The notes under the pieces are model-generated. The model was given only the letters and a program-made list of their open reading frames with translations, did not search any database and was not told the DNA's origin. The position numbers were made by a program, and so were the translations under genes. Shown here piece by piece: positions 18,903-28,405 of a stretch of 64,000 nucleotides of DNA. Source of the stretch: Demequina globuliformis (GTDB lineage: Bacteria; Actinomycetota; Actinomycetes; Actinomycetales; Demequinaceae); the NCBI RefSeq assembly GCF_000975155.1, contig NZ_BBRG01000001.1, positions 479,999 through 543,998 on the forward strand, in the 5' to 3' direction. Numbering within the stretch: the first letter of the stretch is position 1; every line of letters starts with the position of its first letter.

Positions 18903-20798
18903 TTACATCTTCTTGGCGCGCGAAGCAGCACGCGCGCGCAACGTCGCGTCCAACTCGACCTTGCGAATGCGGATGTTCTCGGGGGTGACCTCGACGCACT
19001 CGTCTTCGCGAGCGAACTCGAGGGACTCCTCCAGCGTCAACGTGCGCGGAGGGGTCAAACGCTCCAACTCGTCACCGGTGGCCGACCGGATGTTGTTGAG
19101 CTTCTTCTCCTTGCAGATGTTGATGTCCATGTCCTCGCCGCGCGAGTTTTCACCCACGACCATGCCCTCGTACACGTCCTGGGTGGGCTTCACGAAGAAC
19201 GTGCCGCGGTCCTGAAGGAGCAGCAGCGCGTTGGTAGTCACGGCGCCCGTACGGTCTGCAACGAGCGACCCGTTGGTGCGGTACTCGATGGGTCCGGCCC
19301 ACGGCGCGAAACCGTGCGAGATGGACGACGCGATGCCGGTACCGCGGGTCTCGGTGAGGAACGTTGAGCGGAAGCCGATCAGGCCGCGAGCAGGGACGAT
19401 GAACTCCATGCGCACCCAGCCAGTGCCGTGGTTGGACATCGAGTCCATGCGGCCCTTGCGCGACGCGAGCAGCTGCGTCACGGCGCCAAGGTGCTCCTCG
19501 GGGACGTCGATGGTCATGTGCTCCATGGGCTCATGGACCTTGCCATCGACCTCCTTGGTGACGACCTGCGGCTTGCCGACGGTCAACTCAAAGCCCTCGC
19601 GGCGCATCTGCTCCACGAGGATCGCGAGCGCCAGTTCGCCACGGCCCTGCACCTCCCATGCGTCGGGACGCTCGGTGGGCAGGACGCGGATAGAGACGTT
19701 ACCGATCAGCTCCTTGTCCAGGCGGTCCTTCACCTGGCGCGCAGTCACCTTGGCGCCCTTGACGCGGCCAGCCAGCGGCGAGGTGTTGATACCGATGGTC
19801 ATCGAGATCGCAGGGTCGTCCACCGTGATGCGCGGCAGCGGGCGGGGGTCGTTGATGTCGGTCAAGGTCTCACCAATGGTGATTTCCTCGATACCGGCAA
19901 CGGCAACGATGTCGCCGGGCCGTGCGACCTCTGCTGGCACGCGGTCCAGGCCCTTCGTCTCCAGCAGTTCCGTGATCTTCACGGTCTGGGTGCTGCCGTC
20001 AGCACGCGCCCAGGCCACCTGCTGGCCCTTGCGCAGCTCGCCGTTGAAGATGCGCAGGAGCGCAAGACGCCCAAGGAAGGGGCTCGCGTCAAGGTTGGTC
20101 ACGTGCGCCTGAAGCGGGTGGCCCTCCTCGAAGCTGGGGCCGGGAATGCGCTCCATGATGGTCTGGAACAGGGGCTCAAGGTTCTCGGAGTCCGGGAGCG
20201 AACCATCAGCGGGCTGCTCAAGGGACGCGAGGCCGGCCTTCGCGGACGCGTAGACGACGGGCACCTCGAGGAGTCCGTCGATGTCGAGGTCCGGGACCTC
20301 GTCGTGGAGGTCAGAGGCCAGGCCCAGAAGAAGGTCGTGGGTCTCTTCGACGACCTCGGCGATGCGGCTGTCGGGACGGTCAACCTTGTTGACAACAATG
20401 ATCACGGGAAGCTTGGCCGCGAGCGCCTTGCGCAGCACAAAGCGGGTCTGGGGCAGGGGGCCCTCGGATGCATCGACGAGGAGCACCACACCGTCCACCA
20501 TCGACAGACCGCGCTCCACCTCGCCACCGAAGTCAGCGTGGCCAGGGGTATCGATCACGTTGATCGTCACGCCCTCCGGGCCGGCAGCTTCACCGGTGTA
20601 GCGGATCGCCGTGTTCTTGGCGAGGATCGTGATGCCCTTCTCGCGCTCCAGGTCGCCAGAGTCCATGGCGCGGTCTTCGATGTGGGCGTGGTCGCCGTAG
20701 GCGCCGCCCTGGACGAGCATGCCGTCAACAAGGGTGGTCTTACCGTGGTCGACGTGGGCGACGATCGCGACATTGCGCAGGTCGGAGCGCACAGGCAT
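18903..20798 (-). CDS. typA: Translational GTPase TypA/BipA
   Basis: A 631-residue translational GTPase binding the ribosome, involved in assembly and stress growth. G motifs: AHVDHGKTTLVD (G1), DTPGHADFGGEVERG (G3), NKVDRPDSR (G4) and SAKAGLA-type G5. EF-G-like domains III and V follow, and the C-terminal BipA domain has QDVYEGMVVGENSRGEDM and a basic end. The start is set at MPVRSDLRNVAIV by family comparison; in-frame starts at 20816 and 20834 also exist. The -10 candidate TAGAAT (20853-20858) gives a leader of about 50 nt. Confidence 0.95.
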   Translation of the reverse strand: MPVRSDLRNVAIVAHVDHGKTTLVDGMLVQGGAYGDHAHIEDRAMDSGDLEREKGITILAKNTAIRYTGEAAGPEGVTINVIDTPGHADFGGEVERGLSMVDGVVLLVDASEGPLPQTRFVLRKALAAKLPVIIVVNKVDRPDSRIAEVVEETHDLLLGLASDLHDEVPDLDIDGLLEVPVVYASAKAGLASLEQPADGSLPDSENLEPLFQTIMERIPGPSFEEGHPLQAHVTNLDASPFLGRLALLRIFNGELRKGQQVAWARADGSTQTVKITELLETKGLDRVPAEVARPGDIVAVAGIEEITIGETLTDINDPRPLPRITVDDPAISMTIGINTSPLAGRVKGAKVTARQVKDRLDKELIGNVSIRVLPTERPDAWEVQGRGELALAILVEQMRREGFELTVGKPQVVTKEVDGKVHEPMEHMTIDVPEEHLGAVTQLLASRKGRMDSMSNHGTGWVRMEFIVPARGLIGFRSTFLTETRGTGIASSISHGFAPWAGPIEYRTNGSLVADRTGAVTTNALLLLQDRGTFFVKPTQDVYEGMVVGENSRGEDMDINICKEKKLNNIRSATGDELERLTPPRTLTLEESLEFAREDECVEVTPENIRIRKVELDATLRARAASRAKKM

Positions 20799-20852
20799 GG
20801 AGACAACTCGATTCATTGAAGTGGGAGCGCGCACCGAACGGGGCGCCGGTAC

Positions 20853-20858
20853 ATTCTA
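20853..20858 (-). promoter_or_regulatory. -10 box of typA
   Basis: TAGAAT on the minus strand, a near-consensus -10, next to the palindrome GCGGGCGCGCCCGC in the 100-bp space between typA and a divergent gene. Confidence 0.5.
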
Positions 20859-20899
20859 GCGGGCGCGCCCGCGTGGCGCCTGCGTGGGACCATGGGGCC

Positions 20900-21499
20900 A
20901 TGCTTCGTCGCCCCTCCCCCGACGCCCCGCGCACGTCCTCAACGGATGCAGTCGACTCCTACCGCACCCGGACGGCACCCATCTGGGGCTGGCTCGGCAT
21001 TGCAGGCGGAGTGCTGATCGCTGGGCTGGGAGCAACCGCGGGAGGTACGGGATCGGTCGCCGTGCCCGTGCTGATCGGAGGCGCCGTGGCCATGCTCGCG
21101 GTCGCGTTGTTTATGCGCCCCATCGTCATCGTCAACGAGCACGCGATTGTGGTGCACAACATCACGCAGGTCGTGACAGTGCCGTTCGCTCGCTTGAAGG
21201 ACCTGCACACTCGCTGGGGCCTCGAGTTGGTGATGGACGATGCCTCGAAGGTAGGCGCTTTCGCCGCCCCCGATCCCCACCGGCGCGACCGTCGTAAGGC
21301 GCCTTCGGAGCAGATGGCGGCCGACCTTGTCGCGATGATTCGCGGCGCGGAGGAGCAGTGGCTCGAAGGGCCCCACCGCGCGGCCGACCAGGCAGCGTGG
21401 GCGGGCAGAGCGCCACTCGAGCGGCGCTGGGACCCCGTGGGGCTAGCGCTGGTGTGTGGAGCGCTCGCAGCCGTCTTGGCGGGCTTCTTCCTCGCGTAG
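20900..21499 (+). CDS. Membrane protein with PH-like domain
   Basis: A 199-residue protein. Two N-terminal membrane helices (PIWGWLGIAGGVLIAGLGAT and VPVLIGGAVAMLAVALFM) precede a soluble module (IVIVNEHAIVVHNITQVVTV, PFARLKDLHTRWGLELVMDD) resembling bacterial PH-like domains, and one helix closes the protein. Start chosen at ATG 20900; the frame is open 28 codons upstream and no ribosome binding site decides between them. The last 57 bp overlap the 3' end of the opposite PaiB-like gene. Function unknown. Confidence 0.65.
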   Translation: MLRRPSPDAPRTSSTDAVDSYRTRTAPIWGWLGIAGGVLIAGLGATAGGTGSVAVPVLIGGAVAMLAVALFMRPIVIVNEHAIVVHNITQVVTVPFARLKDLHTRWGLELVMDDASKVGAFAAPDPHRRDRRKAPSEQMAADLVAMIRGAEEQWLEGPHRAADQAAWAGRAPLERRWDPVGLALVCGALAAVLAGFFLA

Positions 21500-22102
21500 A
21501 CGCATACGTGCGGCGACCGCGGCCGCCATGCCAGCTTGCTCCTCAAGACCAGCGATGATCGCATCGCGGTCAGCGTCGGACCTGTTCTGGCTGAGCTTGT
21601 CCTTGGCGTGCACCGCAGCGACCGCCACCTCGATGCCGATGATGGCGCGCAACTGGCCGCGAACGAATGGTTCCGGCGCGTCGTCGACGCGCCACGCTTG
21701 GGCCGACCCCGCCTCATGCACGTCCGTCAATCGCGTCACTGAGCGGTGAAGCCAGGTCGGGTCGCGATGAACTGTCACGGTTCCGCGGATCTGCACTGAC
21801 GAGTAGTTCCACGTGGGCACCACGCGCCCGTGCCGAGCCTTTGCCTCGTACCACCGCGGCGTGACGTACGCCTGCGGACCCGTGACGATGAGGAGTGCCG
21901 CCTGGCCATCCTCGAGCGCCTCGGCGTGAGGATTCTGCACAGCGAGGTGCGCTTCGACTGTGTCGCCGTCCCAGACGATCGGCACCTGGGTCGCCAGCGG
22001 CTCCCCGCCGGGGCCTACGGTGACAAGCTGCGCCGCTGCGATCTCCGCGACAAAGCCACGGACACTGCCGGCATCCATGTGAGTCAAGCGCGGGATGTAC
22101 AT
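21443..22102 (-). CDS. PaiB-like FMN-binding negative transcriptional regulator
   Basis: A 219-residue member of the PaiB family (flavin-reductase-like split barrel). Typical features are MYIPRLTHMDAGSVRGFVAE at the start, VVPTWNYSSVQIRGTVTV in the barrel and KLSQNRSDADRDAIIAGLE near the end. In Bacillus, PaiB is linked to repression of protease genes and sporulation; the role here is unknown. Its 3' end overlaps the convergent membrane-protein gene by 57 bp, so both C-termini are encoded by the same DNA. Confidence 0.85.
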   Translation of the reverse strand: MYIPRLTHMDAGSVRGFVAEIAAAQLVTVGPGGEPLATQVPIVWDGDTVEAHLAVQNPHAEALEDGQAALLIVTGPQAYVTPRWYEAKARHGRVVPTWNYSSVQIRGTVTVHRDPTWLHRSVTRLTDVHEAGSAQAWRVDDAPEPFVRGQLRAIIGIEVAVAAVHAKDKLSQNRSDADRDAIIAGLEEQAGMAAAVAARMRLREEEARQDGCERSTHQR

Positions 22103-22173
22103 ACGGGAAGCCTAGTTTTCCGAGTGCGTGGAAGACTCCCGTTGGATGGTGCCAGTGCTCGGTGAGCTGGGAC

Positions 22174-23604
22174 CTAAATCTCCTCCGCGTGCGCTTCCAG
22201 GAACTCGTGCAATTCGCGGTCATCCACACCGGGATATGTCCCGTGTGGCAATGGTGCAAAGAGGTAGGGGCGCACCCGTGGAGACGCCCAGGAGCGGCCG
22301 TGCCATTGTTCCGCGAGTCCGTCTTCTGGGCGCCGGCAGCACGTGACATCAGGGCACGTCGACACCTCCCGCAGCGGCGTCTCCCGCCCGCGGAACCACT
22401 TGGAATCCGCATAGGGCACGCCCACGGTGATGGAGTACTCCTCCGCGCCAATGCCCGTCTGGGTCGCCTCAAAGAACGTTCCTGCAGGCGTGTCGGTGTA
22501 CTGGTAGTGCTCGGTCGTGCGGGTCGCGCGCGCGAAGGCCCGCCGCGCGCTCCAGTAGCGGCACACCACTTCACCCTCCGTCGATCCCGTCGCGTCAAGC
22601 GGCAAGGGCAGTGAGTCGTTCTCGTACGCGCCCTGAACGGTGCCGTCTCCCGCGATCCTGACGTAATGCAGCGTGATCCCGAGGTGCACGGTTGCCAGGT
22701 TCGTGAAGCGCAGCGCGGCCGCCTCGTGCGTGACGCCAAAGGCATCGCGGAAGTCATCAATCGCCAGGTGGCGCGATCGCTTGGCCTCGTCCAGGAAACG
22801 CACCGAGGCTTTCTCCGGCATGAGGCAGGCCGCGGCGTAGTAGCTGGCCTCCAGCCGCTGGCGCAGGAACTCGCCGTAGTCTGCGGGCTCGCCGTGCTCA
22901 AGCACCTTTTGCGCGACGGCCTGGAGCGCAAGGGAGCGCAGCCCGTGCCCGCCGGGAATGGACGCCGGCGGGATGTAGATGCGGCCGTGCGCATTGTCGA
23001 CCACGGCGCGGGCCGAGTGCGGAAGGTCGTCCGTGTGCACGATGCTGAGGCCCACGCGCTCCGCCATCAGCGCTACCGTGCGGTGGGTGAGGGCGCCGCC
23101 GGTGTGGCCGACCGCGTCCACGGCCTCTTGCGCGACAATCTCGACCTCGGGCAAGTGGTTGTCGATGGCCCGCATCCGAGCCCGCAAGTCAGTGTTCGCG
23201 CGCCGCGCTAACTCCGGCGTAGCGATGGCCTGGCGGGCGCGACGATCCAGTTCCCGGTGCAGGCCCACGAGGGTGCGCAACGTTTCATCTGTCATCGCTT
23301 TCGTGGGGCGCAGCGATGGCAGCCCCAACTCGCGATACGCGGGCGTCTCCTGGGCGCGCGCAAGTTCCATTTCCATCGCATCGCGGCCCGAGGGTGCCTC
23401 ATCCTTCAGCAACTCGGCCACCGTGACGCCGACGGTCTCGGCGACTTCCTGCAAGAGCGACAGGCGCGGCTCGCGCTTCCCGTTTTCGATGAGCGACAAC
23501 TGGCTGGGCGCTGTGCCAGTGGCGTGGCTCAGTTGGTCCAGCGTGAGTCCCGCGCGCGTCCGGTAGTGGCGGATCCGACGGCCCACAGTGACGAGATTTG
23601 CCAT
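22174..23604 (-). CDS. ramB: RamB-like XRE regulator of acetate/propionate metabolism
   Basis: A 476-residue XRE-type regulator. The N-terminal HTH ([20 protein letters not shown] and [20 protein letters not shown]) is followed by a long sensor part including a short IrrE-like stretch ([20 protein letters not shown]) and a Cys-rich C-terminal domain ([13 protein letters not shown]). This layout matches RamB of Corynebacterium, which controls acetate, glyoxylate and propionate genes. It is divergent from pckG with 114 bp between, so control of gluconeogenesis is plausible but inferred. The start is set by the family N-terminus and by TATCGT 7 nt upstream. Confidence 0.85.
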   Translation of the reverse strand: MANLVTVGRRIRHYRTRAGLTLDQLSHATGTAPSQLSLIENGKREPRLSLLQEVAETVGVTVAELLKDEAPSGRDAMEMELARAQETPAYRELGLPSLRPTKAMTDETLRTLVGLHRELDRRARQAIATPELARRANTDLRARMRAIDNHLPEVEIVAQEAVDAVGHTGGALTHRTVALMAERVGLSIVHTDDLPHSARAVVDNAHGRIYIPPASIPGGHGLRSLALQAVAQKVLEHGEPADYGEFLRQRLEASYYAAACLMPEKASVRFLDEAKRSRHLAIDDFRDAFGVTHEAAALRFTNLATVHLGITLHYVRIAGDGTVQGAYENDSLPLPLDATGSTEGEVVCRYWSARRAFARATRTTEHYQYTDTPAGTFFEATQTGIGAEEYSITVGVPYADSKWFRGRETPLREVSTCPDVTCCRRPEDGLAEQWHGRSWASPRVRPYLFAPLPHGTYPGVDDRELHEFLEAHAEEI

Positions 23605-23611
23605 GGAATTA

Positions 23612-23617
23612 ACGATA
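23612..23617 (-). promoter_or_regulatory. -10 box of ramB
   Basis: TATCGT on the minus strand 7 nt before the ATG (leaderless). Nearby TTTGCCCC (minus strand, 23643-23650) loosely resembles a RamB half-site; autoregulation is only a possibility. Confidence 0.45.
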
Positions 23618-23718
23618 ACGAAAGAACAGAGAAACTTCCGGGGCAAATGAGTCGATACCTCGCCCCCACACCTGCCTACGGTGAAATCACTGGAATCCTT
23701 CCAACCCAAGGAGCCGCC

Positions 23719-25557
23719 ATGACCATCACCGCCACCACCGCCGCTCTCCTAGCCCCGGCATCGGCCCCCACCAGCGTCGTGTCCTGGGTCGAGCGCATCG
23801 CAGCGCTCACCCAACCTGACTCCATCCACTGGTGCGACGGCTCGCCGTCGGAACGCGCGGCACTCATCGAGACACTCGTCGACGCTGGCACCCTCACGCC
23901 CTTGAACCCCGACCTACGGCCCGGCTCCTACCTCGCGCGCTCGCATCCCGAGGATGTCGCTCGCGTCGAATCACGCACCTTCATCTGCTCCCCCACACCG
24001 GACGGCGCGGGACCGACCAACAACTGGGCGGACCCGGCTGAGATGCGCGAGACCCTCGACGGGCTGTTCGAAGGCAGCATGCGCGGGCGCACCATGTATG
24101 TGGTGCCGTTCTCGATGGGCCCAGTCGGGAGTCCGCTTGCGCGCGTCGGAGTACAGGTCACGGACTCCCCATACGTGGTGGTGAGCACCGGCACCATGAC
24201 CCGCATGGGGGCGAACGCGCTGGCCCAGATCGGTCCGGAAACCGAGTGGGTGCCGGCCGTACACTCCGTGGGCGCGCCCCTGAGCCCCGGCGACACCGAC
24301 GTGCCGTGGCCGTGCAATGACACCAAGTACATCGTGCACTATCCGCACGACCGGGAGATCTGGTCATTCGGCTCTGCTTACGGCGGCAACGCCATCCTGG
24401 CCAAAAAGGCCTTTGCCCTGCGCATCGCCTCCGCCATGGGCCGCGACGAAGGATGGCTCGCAGCCCATATGCTGCTCCTCAAGGTGACGAACCCGCGCGG
24501 CAAGACCTTCCACGTCGCAGCGGCCTTCCCCAGCGCGTGCGGCAAGACCAACTTCGCGATGCTGCAGCCCTCAATCCCTGGGTGGACAGTCGAGACCATT
24601 GGGGACGACATCGCATGGCTCGCTCCGGGACCGGACGGGCGGCTCAGGGCCATCAATCCGGAAGCGGGATTCTTTGGTGTCGCCCCGGGAACCGGGCAGT
24701 CCACCAATCCCGTCGCCGTCGACATGCTTCAGCGCGACGTCATCTTCACGAACGTGGCCCTCACAGACGACGGTGACGTGTGGTGGGAAGGACTCACCGA
24801 GGAGCCACCAGCCCACCTCACCGACTGGCGCGGCAACGACTGGACGCCGGACTCCCCCACCCCTGCGGCGCACCCCAACTCCCGATTCACGGTGAGCGCC
24901 TCCCAATGCCCCACCATCGCGGACACCTGGGATGATCCAGCTGGGGTTCCGGTCGACGCGATCATCTTTGGCGGGCGCCGCGCCACCAACGTGCCCCTGG
25001 TGACCCAGGCGCGCAGCTGGGAGCACGGCGTGTACCTGGGCGCCACGCTCGCCTCGGAACGCACGGCCGCAGCCGAGGGCGTTGTCGGCGAGTTGCGGCG
25101 CGATCCGTTTGCGATGATGCCGTTTTCCGGCACACACATGGCAGATCACTGGCAGCACTGGCTCGACGTAGGAACCACGCTAGAGGCGGCCGGCGGTGCG
25201 CCCGCAATCTTCCAGGTCAACTGGTTCCGCAAGGGGGACGACGGCCGGTTCCTGTGGCCGGGGTTTGCGGAGAACGCGCGAGTACTGGCGTGGATTCTGG
25301 ACCGCGTTGAAGGCCGCAACTCCTACGTCGACGGCCCATTGGGCCGCATGCCCGTGGATGGTGCGATCAACTATGCGGCAGCGGGCGTCCCCCGTGCCGA
25401 CTGGGACGCTCTGTTCGACGTCGATGAGGCAATGCTCACGGCTGAGGCCGACGACACCGGCCGGTTCCTTGAAGGCTACGGAGACGCGGTGCCGACGGTC
25501 CTCCGCCAGCAGCACGCGCAGCTGCGGTCCCGCCTCGCGGAAATCCCGCCGCACTAA
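23719..25557 (+). CDS. pckG: Phosphoenolpyruvate carboxykinase (GTP)
   Basis: A 612-residue GTP-dependent PEPCK converting oxaloacetate to phosphoenolpyruvate, the entry step to gluconeogenesis. Signature stretches are [13 protein letters not shown] (kinase-1a P-loop), GDDIAWL (metal-binding), [12 protein letters not shown] and [16 protein letters not shown] (nucleotide pocket). The ATG is preceded by AAGGAG. The long frame upstream of 23719 is not conserved and is not part of the gene. It lies opposite a RamB-like regulator and ends at a long palindrome. Confidence 0.96.
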   Translation: MTITATTAALLAPASAPTSVVSWVERIAALTQPDSIHWCDGSPSERAALIETLVDAGTLTPLNPDLRPGSYLARSHPEDVARVESRTFICSPTPDGAGPTNNWADPAEMRETLDGLFEGSMRGRTMYVVPFSMGPVGSPLARVGVQVTDSPYVVVSTGTMTRMGANALAQIGPETEWVPAVHSVGAPLSPGDTDVPWPCNDTKYIVHYPHDREIWSFGSAYGGNAILAKKAFALRIASAMGRDEGWLAAHMLLLKVTNPRGKTFHVAAAFPSACGKTNFAMLQPSIPGWTVETIGDDIAWLAPGPDGRLRAINPEAGFFGVAPGTGQSTNPVAVDMLQRDVIFTNVALTDDGDVWWEGLTEEPPAHLTDWRGNDWTPDSPTPAAHPNSRFTVSASQCPTIADTWDDPAGVPVDAIIFGGRRATNVPLVTQARSWEHGVYLGATLASERTAAAEGVVGELRRDPFAMMPFSGTHMADHWQHWLDVGTTLEAAGGAPAIFQVNWFRKGDDGRFLWPGFAENARVLAWILDRVEGRNSYVDGPLGRMPVDGAINYAAAGVPRADWDALFDVDEAMLTAEADDTGRFLEGYGDAVPTVLRQQHAQLRSRLAEIPPH

Positions 25558-25561
25558 AAAA

Positions 25562-25629
25562 CCCCGCCAAATGGCTCCATTTGGCTGTTAAGCGACGCTA
25601 AAACAGCCAAATGGAGCCATTCGGCGGGG
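25562..25629. terminator. Nested palindrome at the end of convergent genes (copy 2)
   Basis: Arms of 28 nt (25562-25589, 25602-25629) with a single mismatch and a 12-nt loop, between pckG and a convergent lipoprotein gene. The core AAATGGCTCCATTT and the following GGCTGTT parallel the copy at 12421-12476, including the 12-nt loop length. Confidence 0.85.
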
Positions 25630-25642
25630 AACGCGGGGTGGT

Positions 25643-26254
25643 TTAGGACGCCACGAGTGTGGCGTCAGCAACCTTGGTCAGGAGGCCATCAAATGACCAC
25701 CTGTCCACGACCAACAGCGTGCCGTCGTCCGTCTCCAGGCTCCACTGGTTCTGCGGCACCGCCACCTGTTCGGCACCATCGTCATCCGCACAGGTGATCT
25801 CGAACATATGCATAGTGCCGCTGTGACCCGCGACGGTCGCCTCGTGTTCACTGAGGAGTTCCGCGCTGCTGGGTTGTGTGCCCGGCACCGGGCATGCCAC
25901 GCCATCATCGAAGAAGGCTTCAGACGGGTTCGCCGCCGCTGCCGTCTCGCCGGAGATGACAGCGAAGGCCGGGCACGGGCCGTCGTCCTGGCAGCCGCCT
26001 GCGGTGACCACAGCGATATCGCCATCGGCCTCCGTAGGCGTCCAGTACTCGGCCGCATCCATCTCGAGGGGCCCCACCGGCATGGCCGCGGCGGCCTCTG
26101 CCGGCGGGGAAGACTGCTCAGTCGCCTGCGCGGCCTCCGTCTCCCCCGGCGCGGGAGTGCTCCCCGTGCACCCCGCCGCGAGCACGCTCACGGCGAGGGC
26201 AACGGGGAGCACCCGCGCGGTTGAACGACCTAGCAAGCGCCGAGGTCCGTCCAC
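25643..26254 (-). CDS. Secreted lipoprotein of unknown function
   Basis: A lipoprotein of about 203 residues. The signal ends in the lipobox VLAAGC, followed by a Glu/Ala/Pro linker and a domain with several cysteines (GGCQDDGPCPAF, DGVACPVPG, ITCADD) that may form disulfides. The start is uncertain: GTG at 26254 gives a normal signal peptide and overlaps the chitinase 3' end by 25 bp; the frame is open to 26299. Its position directly after a chitinase suggests coupled expression, perhaps in chitin use, but no family is recognised. Confidence 0.65.
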   Translation of the reverse strand: MDGPRRLLGRSTARVLPVALAVSVLAAGCTGSTPAPGETEAAQATEQSSPPAEAAAAMPVGPLEMDAAEYWTPTEADGDIAVVTAGGCQDDGPCPAFAVISGETAAAANPSEAFFDDGVACPVPGTQPSSAELLSEHEATVAGHSGTMHMFEITCADDDGAEQVAVPQNQWSLETDDGTLLVVDRWSFDGLLTKVADATLVAS

Positions 26255-28209
26255 GGGCCCCACTGCGACGCGCCGGGCGCCTCGCCGGTGGTCCACCACT
26301 TTGCGCGGTAGTTGTGGCCGTTGTAGGAGACCTCGTCACCGCCGACGTAGACGCCGCCATTGCTCCAGGCCGCGACGCACTGTCCGGGGTCGGTGGTCGG
26401 GTCGGTGGTCGGCTCCGTCGTCGGGTCCGTGGTGGGGTCGGTGGTCGGGTCCGTGGTGGGCGTCGGGTCGACGGCACCGTCACAGTCACCCTGGGCAACC
26501 CAAGGGCCCCATTGGGTGGCACCGGGCTCTTCGCCCTGCGACCACCACTTGTTCTTCCACGCCTGGCCGTTGTGCGAGACCTCAGTGCCGCCCGGGTAGG
26601 AAGCGCCGGAGTTCCACGCTGCGGGGCAGTCGGTGGGGTCCTCGGTCGGTGTCACCGTCGGGGTCACCGAAGGCTCAGGCGAGGTCGTGGGGTCCACCGT
26701 CGGGTCCGGCGAGGAGGTCTCGGTCGGAGTCGGGGTGGGAGTGACGACCGGGCCGCCCTCGATGGGGCCGGCAGGGCCAGCTTCCAGGTCATCCATGAGA
26801 ATCTTGGTCAGTTCGCCGTTGCGGTCGCCGTCAAGCTCCCACCACATGCCGCCGCCCAGGCCCTTCTCACGGATGTAGTCCGCCTTGACCGGGATGGTCT
26901 TGTCATCGTCCAGGGTCCACCACTGGTTACCGTCGTAGCGCCAAGACGCCACGACCTCGGGGTCAAAGTACGAGGTGCCGACGTTCTTCAACTTGTAGTA
27001 GTCCTCGATGCCAGCTTCCCAGGTGCCATTCGCGCCACCGTTGGCGGAGTTCCAGGGCTCTGCGTCAGCAACACCCTTCCAACCGCGGCCGTACATCGCC
27101 ATGCCGAGACCGAGCTGCTCGGGTGCGATTCCGGCGTTGATGTACTTCGACACCGCCTTGTCGACCGAGAACTGCTCGCCCGCGGGACGTGGGTCCGCAG
27201 GGTCGTCGTAGAGGTTGATCTGGTGCCCAGTGAGGCCCGGCTGCCACGCGCCGTGCAGGTCATATCCCTGCACGTTGCCGAAATCCAGCGACTCGAAGAT
27301 GCGCGGGTCGTTCCAGCCACCTGCGTCAATGACTGCGGGGCTCGCGGGAAGGAACGCTGACAACAGGTAGTCCTTGCCCGTCTGCGCGCCGTAGGCGTCC
27401 AGCTGCGTGCGGAACTCCTGCAGCAGCAAGCGGAAGTTCTCCTTGTCCCTCGCCTCGTCGACGTGGTTGCCCTCGAGGCCAGCGTTGGATCCGGGCCACT
27501 CCCAGTCAATGTCGATGCCGTCGAAGACACCGGCAGCCGCGCCAGCGCCACCCTTGCCATCGATCGTGGGGAGGTTGCCCTTGATGTAGAGGTCGATGCA
27601 GGAGGAGACGAACTTTTTGCGAGACGCGTCCGTTGCCGCGGCCTTGGAGAAGTTTTTGGACCAGGTCCAGCCGCCCAGCGAAATCATCGCCTTGAGGTGG
27701 GGGTTCTTTTCCTTGAGCTGCTTGATCTGGTTGAAGTTACCGGCCAGAGGCTGGTCCCACTTGTCCTGCACGCCAGCGACGGAGTTCGCTGGGGTGTAGC
27801 CCATACCGAAGTCCGCCCACGCGTCACCGGCGCCGTCCGAGCCGTTGGGGCCGGTGCCCTGAGCCTTGTTGGCGATGAAGCACGTCAAGGTCTGGTGGTG
27901 GATGTTTCCGAACGCGTAGTTCAGGTGGGTCAAGTCCGCGGCAGCGCCAGAGTCCTGCAGCTGCTTGAGCTTGAAGTCGCGGCCGTAGACGCCCCACTGG
28001 GCGAAGTAGCCGACGTTGCGGTAGCCATTGATAGCGGAGTCACCGTCGGGGGTTGAGACCGCCTGGGTGGTGACGGGCGTGGCGGAAGCCACTTGGGTCG
28101 TGCTCGCGGACGCGCTGGCGGCAGCGGTGCCGACCAGGGCGAGCGAGGCGACCACGGAGCCGACGACAGCCCAGGGGCTGCGGCGGCTCGTCCTCGTTGA
28201 TGAGGTCAT
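26230..28209 (-). CDS. Secreted GH18 chitinase with two C-terminal CBM5/12 modules
   Basis: A 659-residue secreted chitinase. The signal peptide covers about residues 1-36. The GH18 barrel (about 60-470) has LKAMISLGGWTWS and the catalytic DxxDxDxE motif in FDGIDIDWEWPG, with Glu237 as acid. Pro/Thr/Asp linkers join two carbohydrate-binding modules of the CBM5/12 type (CPAAWNSGASYPGGTEVSHN, CVAAWSNGGVYVGGDEVSYN), each ending WGPW. It should cut chitin to oligosaccharides outside the cell. AAAGGA precedes the ATG. It lies 196 bp after a second chitinase gene on the same strand. Confidence 0.93.
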   Translation of the reverse strand: MTSSTRTSRRSPWAVVGSVVASLALVGTAAASASASTTQVASATPVTTQAVSTPDGDSAINGYRNVGYFAQWGVYGRDFKLKQLQDSGAAADLTHLNYAFGNIHHQTLTCFIANKAQGTGPNGSDGAGDAWADFGMGYTPANSVAGVQDKWDQPLAGNFNQIKQLKEKNPHLKAMISLGGWTWSKNFSKAAATDASRKKFVSSCIDLYIKGNLPTIDGKGGAGAAAGVFDGIDIDWEWPGSNAGLEGNHVDEARDKENFRLLLQEFRTQLDAYGAQTGKDYLLSAFLPASPAVIDAGGWNDPRIFESLDFGNVQGYDLHGAWQPGLTGHQINLYDDPADPRPAGEQFSVDKAVSKYINAGIAPEQLGLGMAMYGRGWKGVADAEPWNSANGGANGTWEAGIEDYYKLKNVGTSYFDPEVVASWRYDGNQWWTLDDDKTIPVKADYIREKGLGGGMWWELDGDRNGELTKILMDDLEAGPAGPIEGGPVVTPTPTPTETSSPDPTVDPTTSPEPSVTPTVTPTEDPTDCPAAWNSGASYPGGTEVSHNGQAWKNKWWSQGEEPGATQWGPWVAQGDCDGAVDPTPTTDPTTDPTTDPTTEPTTDPTTDPGQCVAAWSNGGVYVGGDEVSYNGHNYRAKWWTTGEAPGASQWGPWTDLGAC

Positions 28210-28358
28210 GATGTGTGTCCTTTGTTCTCGTGTGTGCTGCGAGAGTTCCGGCGGGCCGATGCGGGGGTCACCCGGATATGGCCCGCCGGCAGGCGGGCGG
28301 CTGGCGTGAGGGAGAGGCAGCCGCCCACCTACCGAGCAGGTTGCTCGGACGTTGGGGT

Positions 28359-28397
28359 GCGGTGGCGGGCCGGACGTGCGTCACGGCCCGCCACCGC
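28359..28397 (-). terminator. Terminator between the two chitinase genes
   Basis: Perfect 14-bp arms (GCGGTGGCGGGCCG at 28359-28372 and its complement at 28384-28397) with an 11-nt loop, immediately after the stop of the upstream chitinase. The downstream chitinase therefore probably has its own promoter in 28210-28358. Confidence 0.75.
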
Positions 28398-28405
28398 CGT
28401 CTAGA

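Noticed and set aside
19428..20819. 463-codon open frame antisense to typA
   Set aside because: It mirrors a highly conserved gene; no domain, start signal or conservation.
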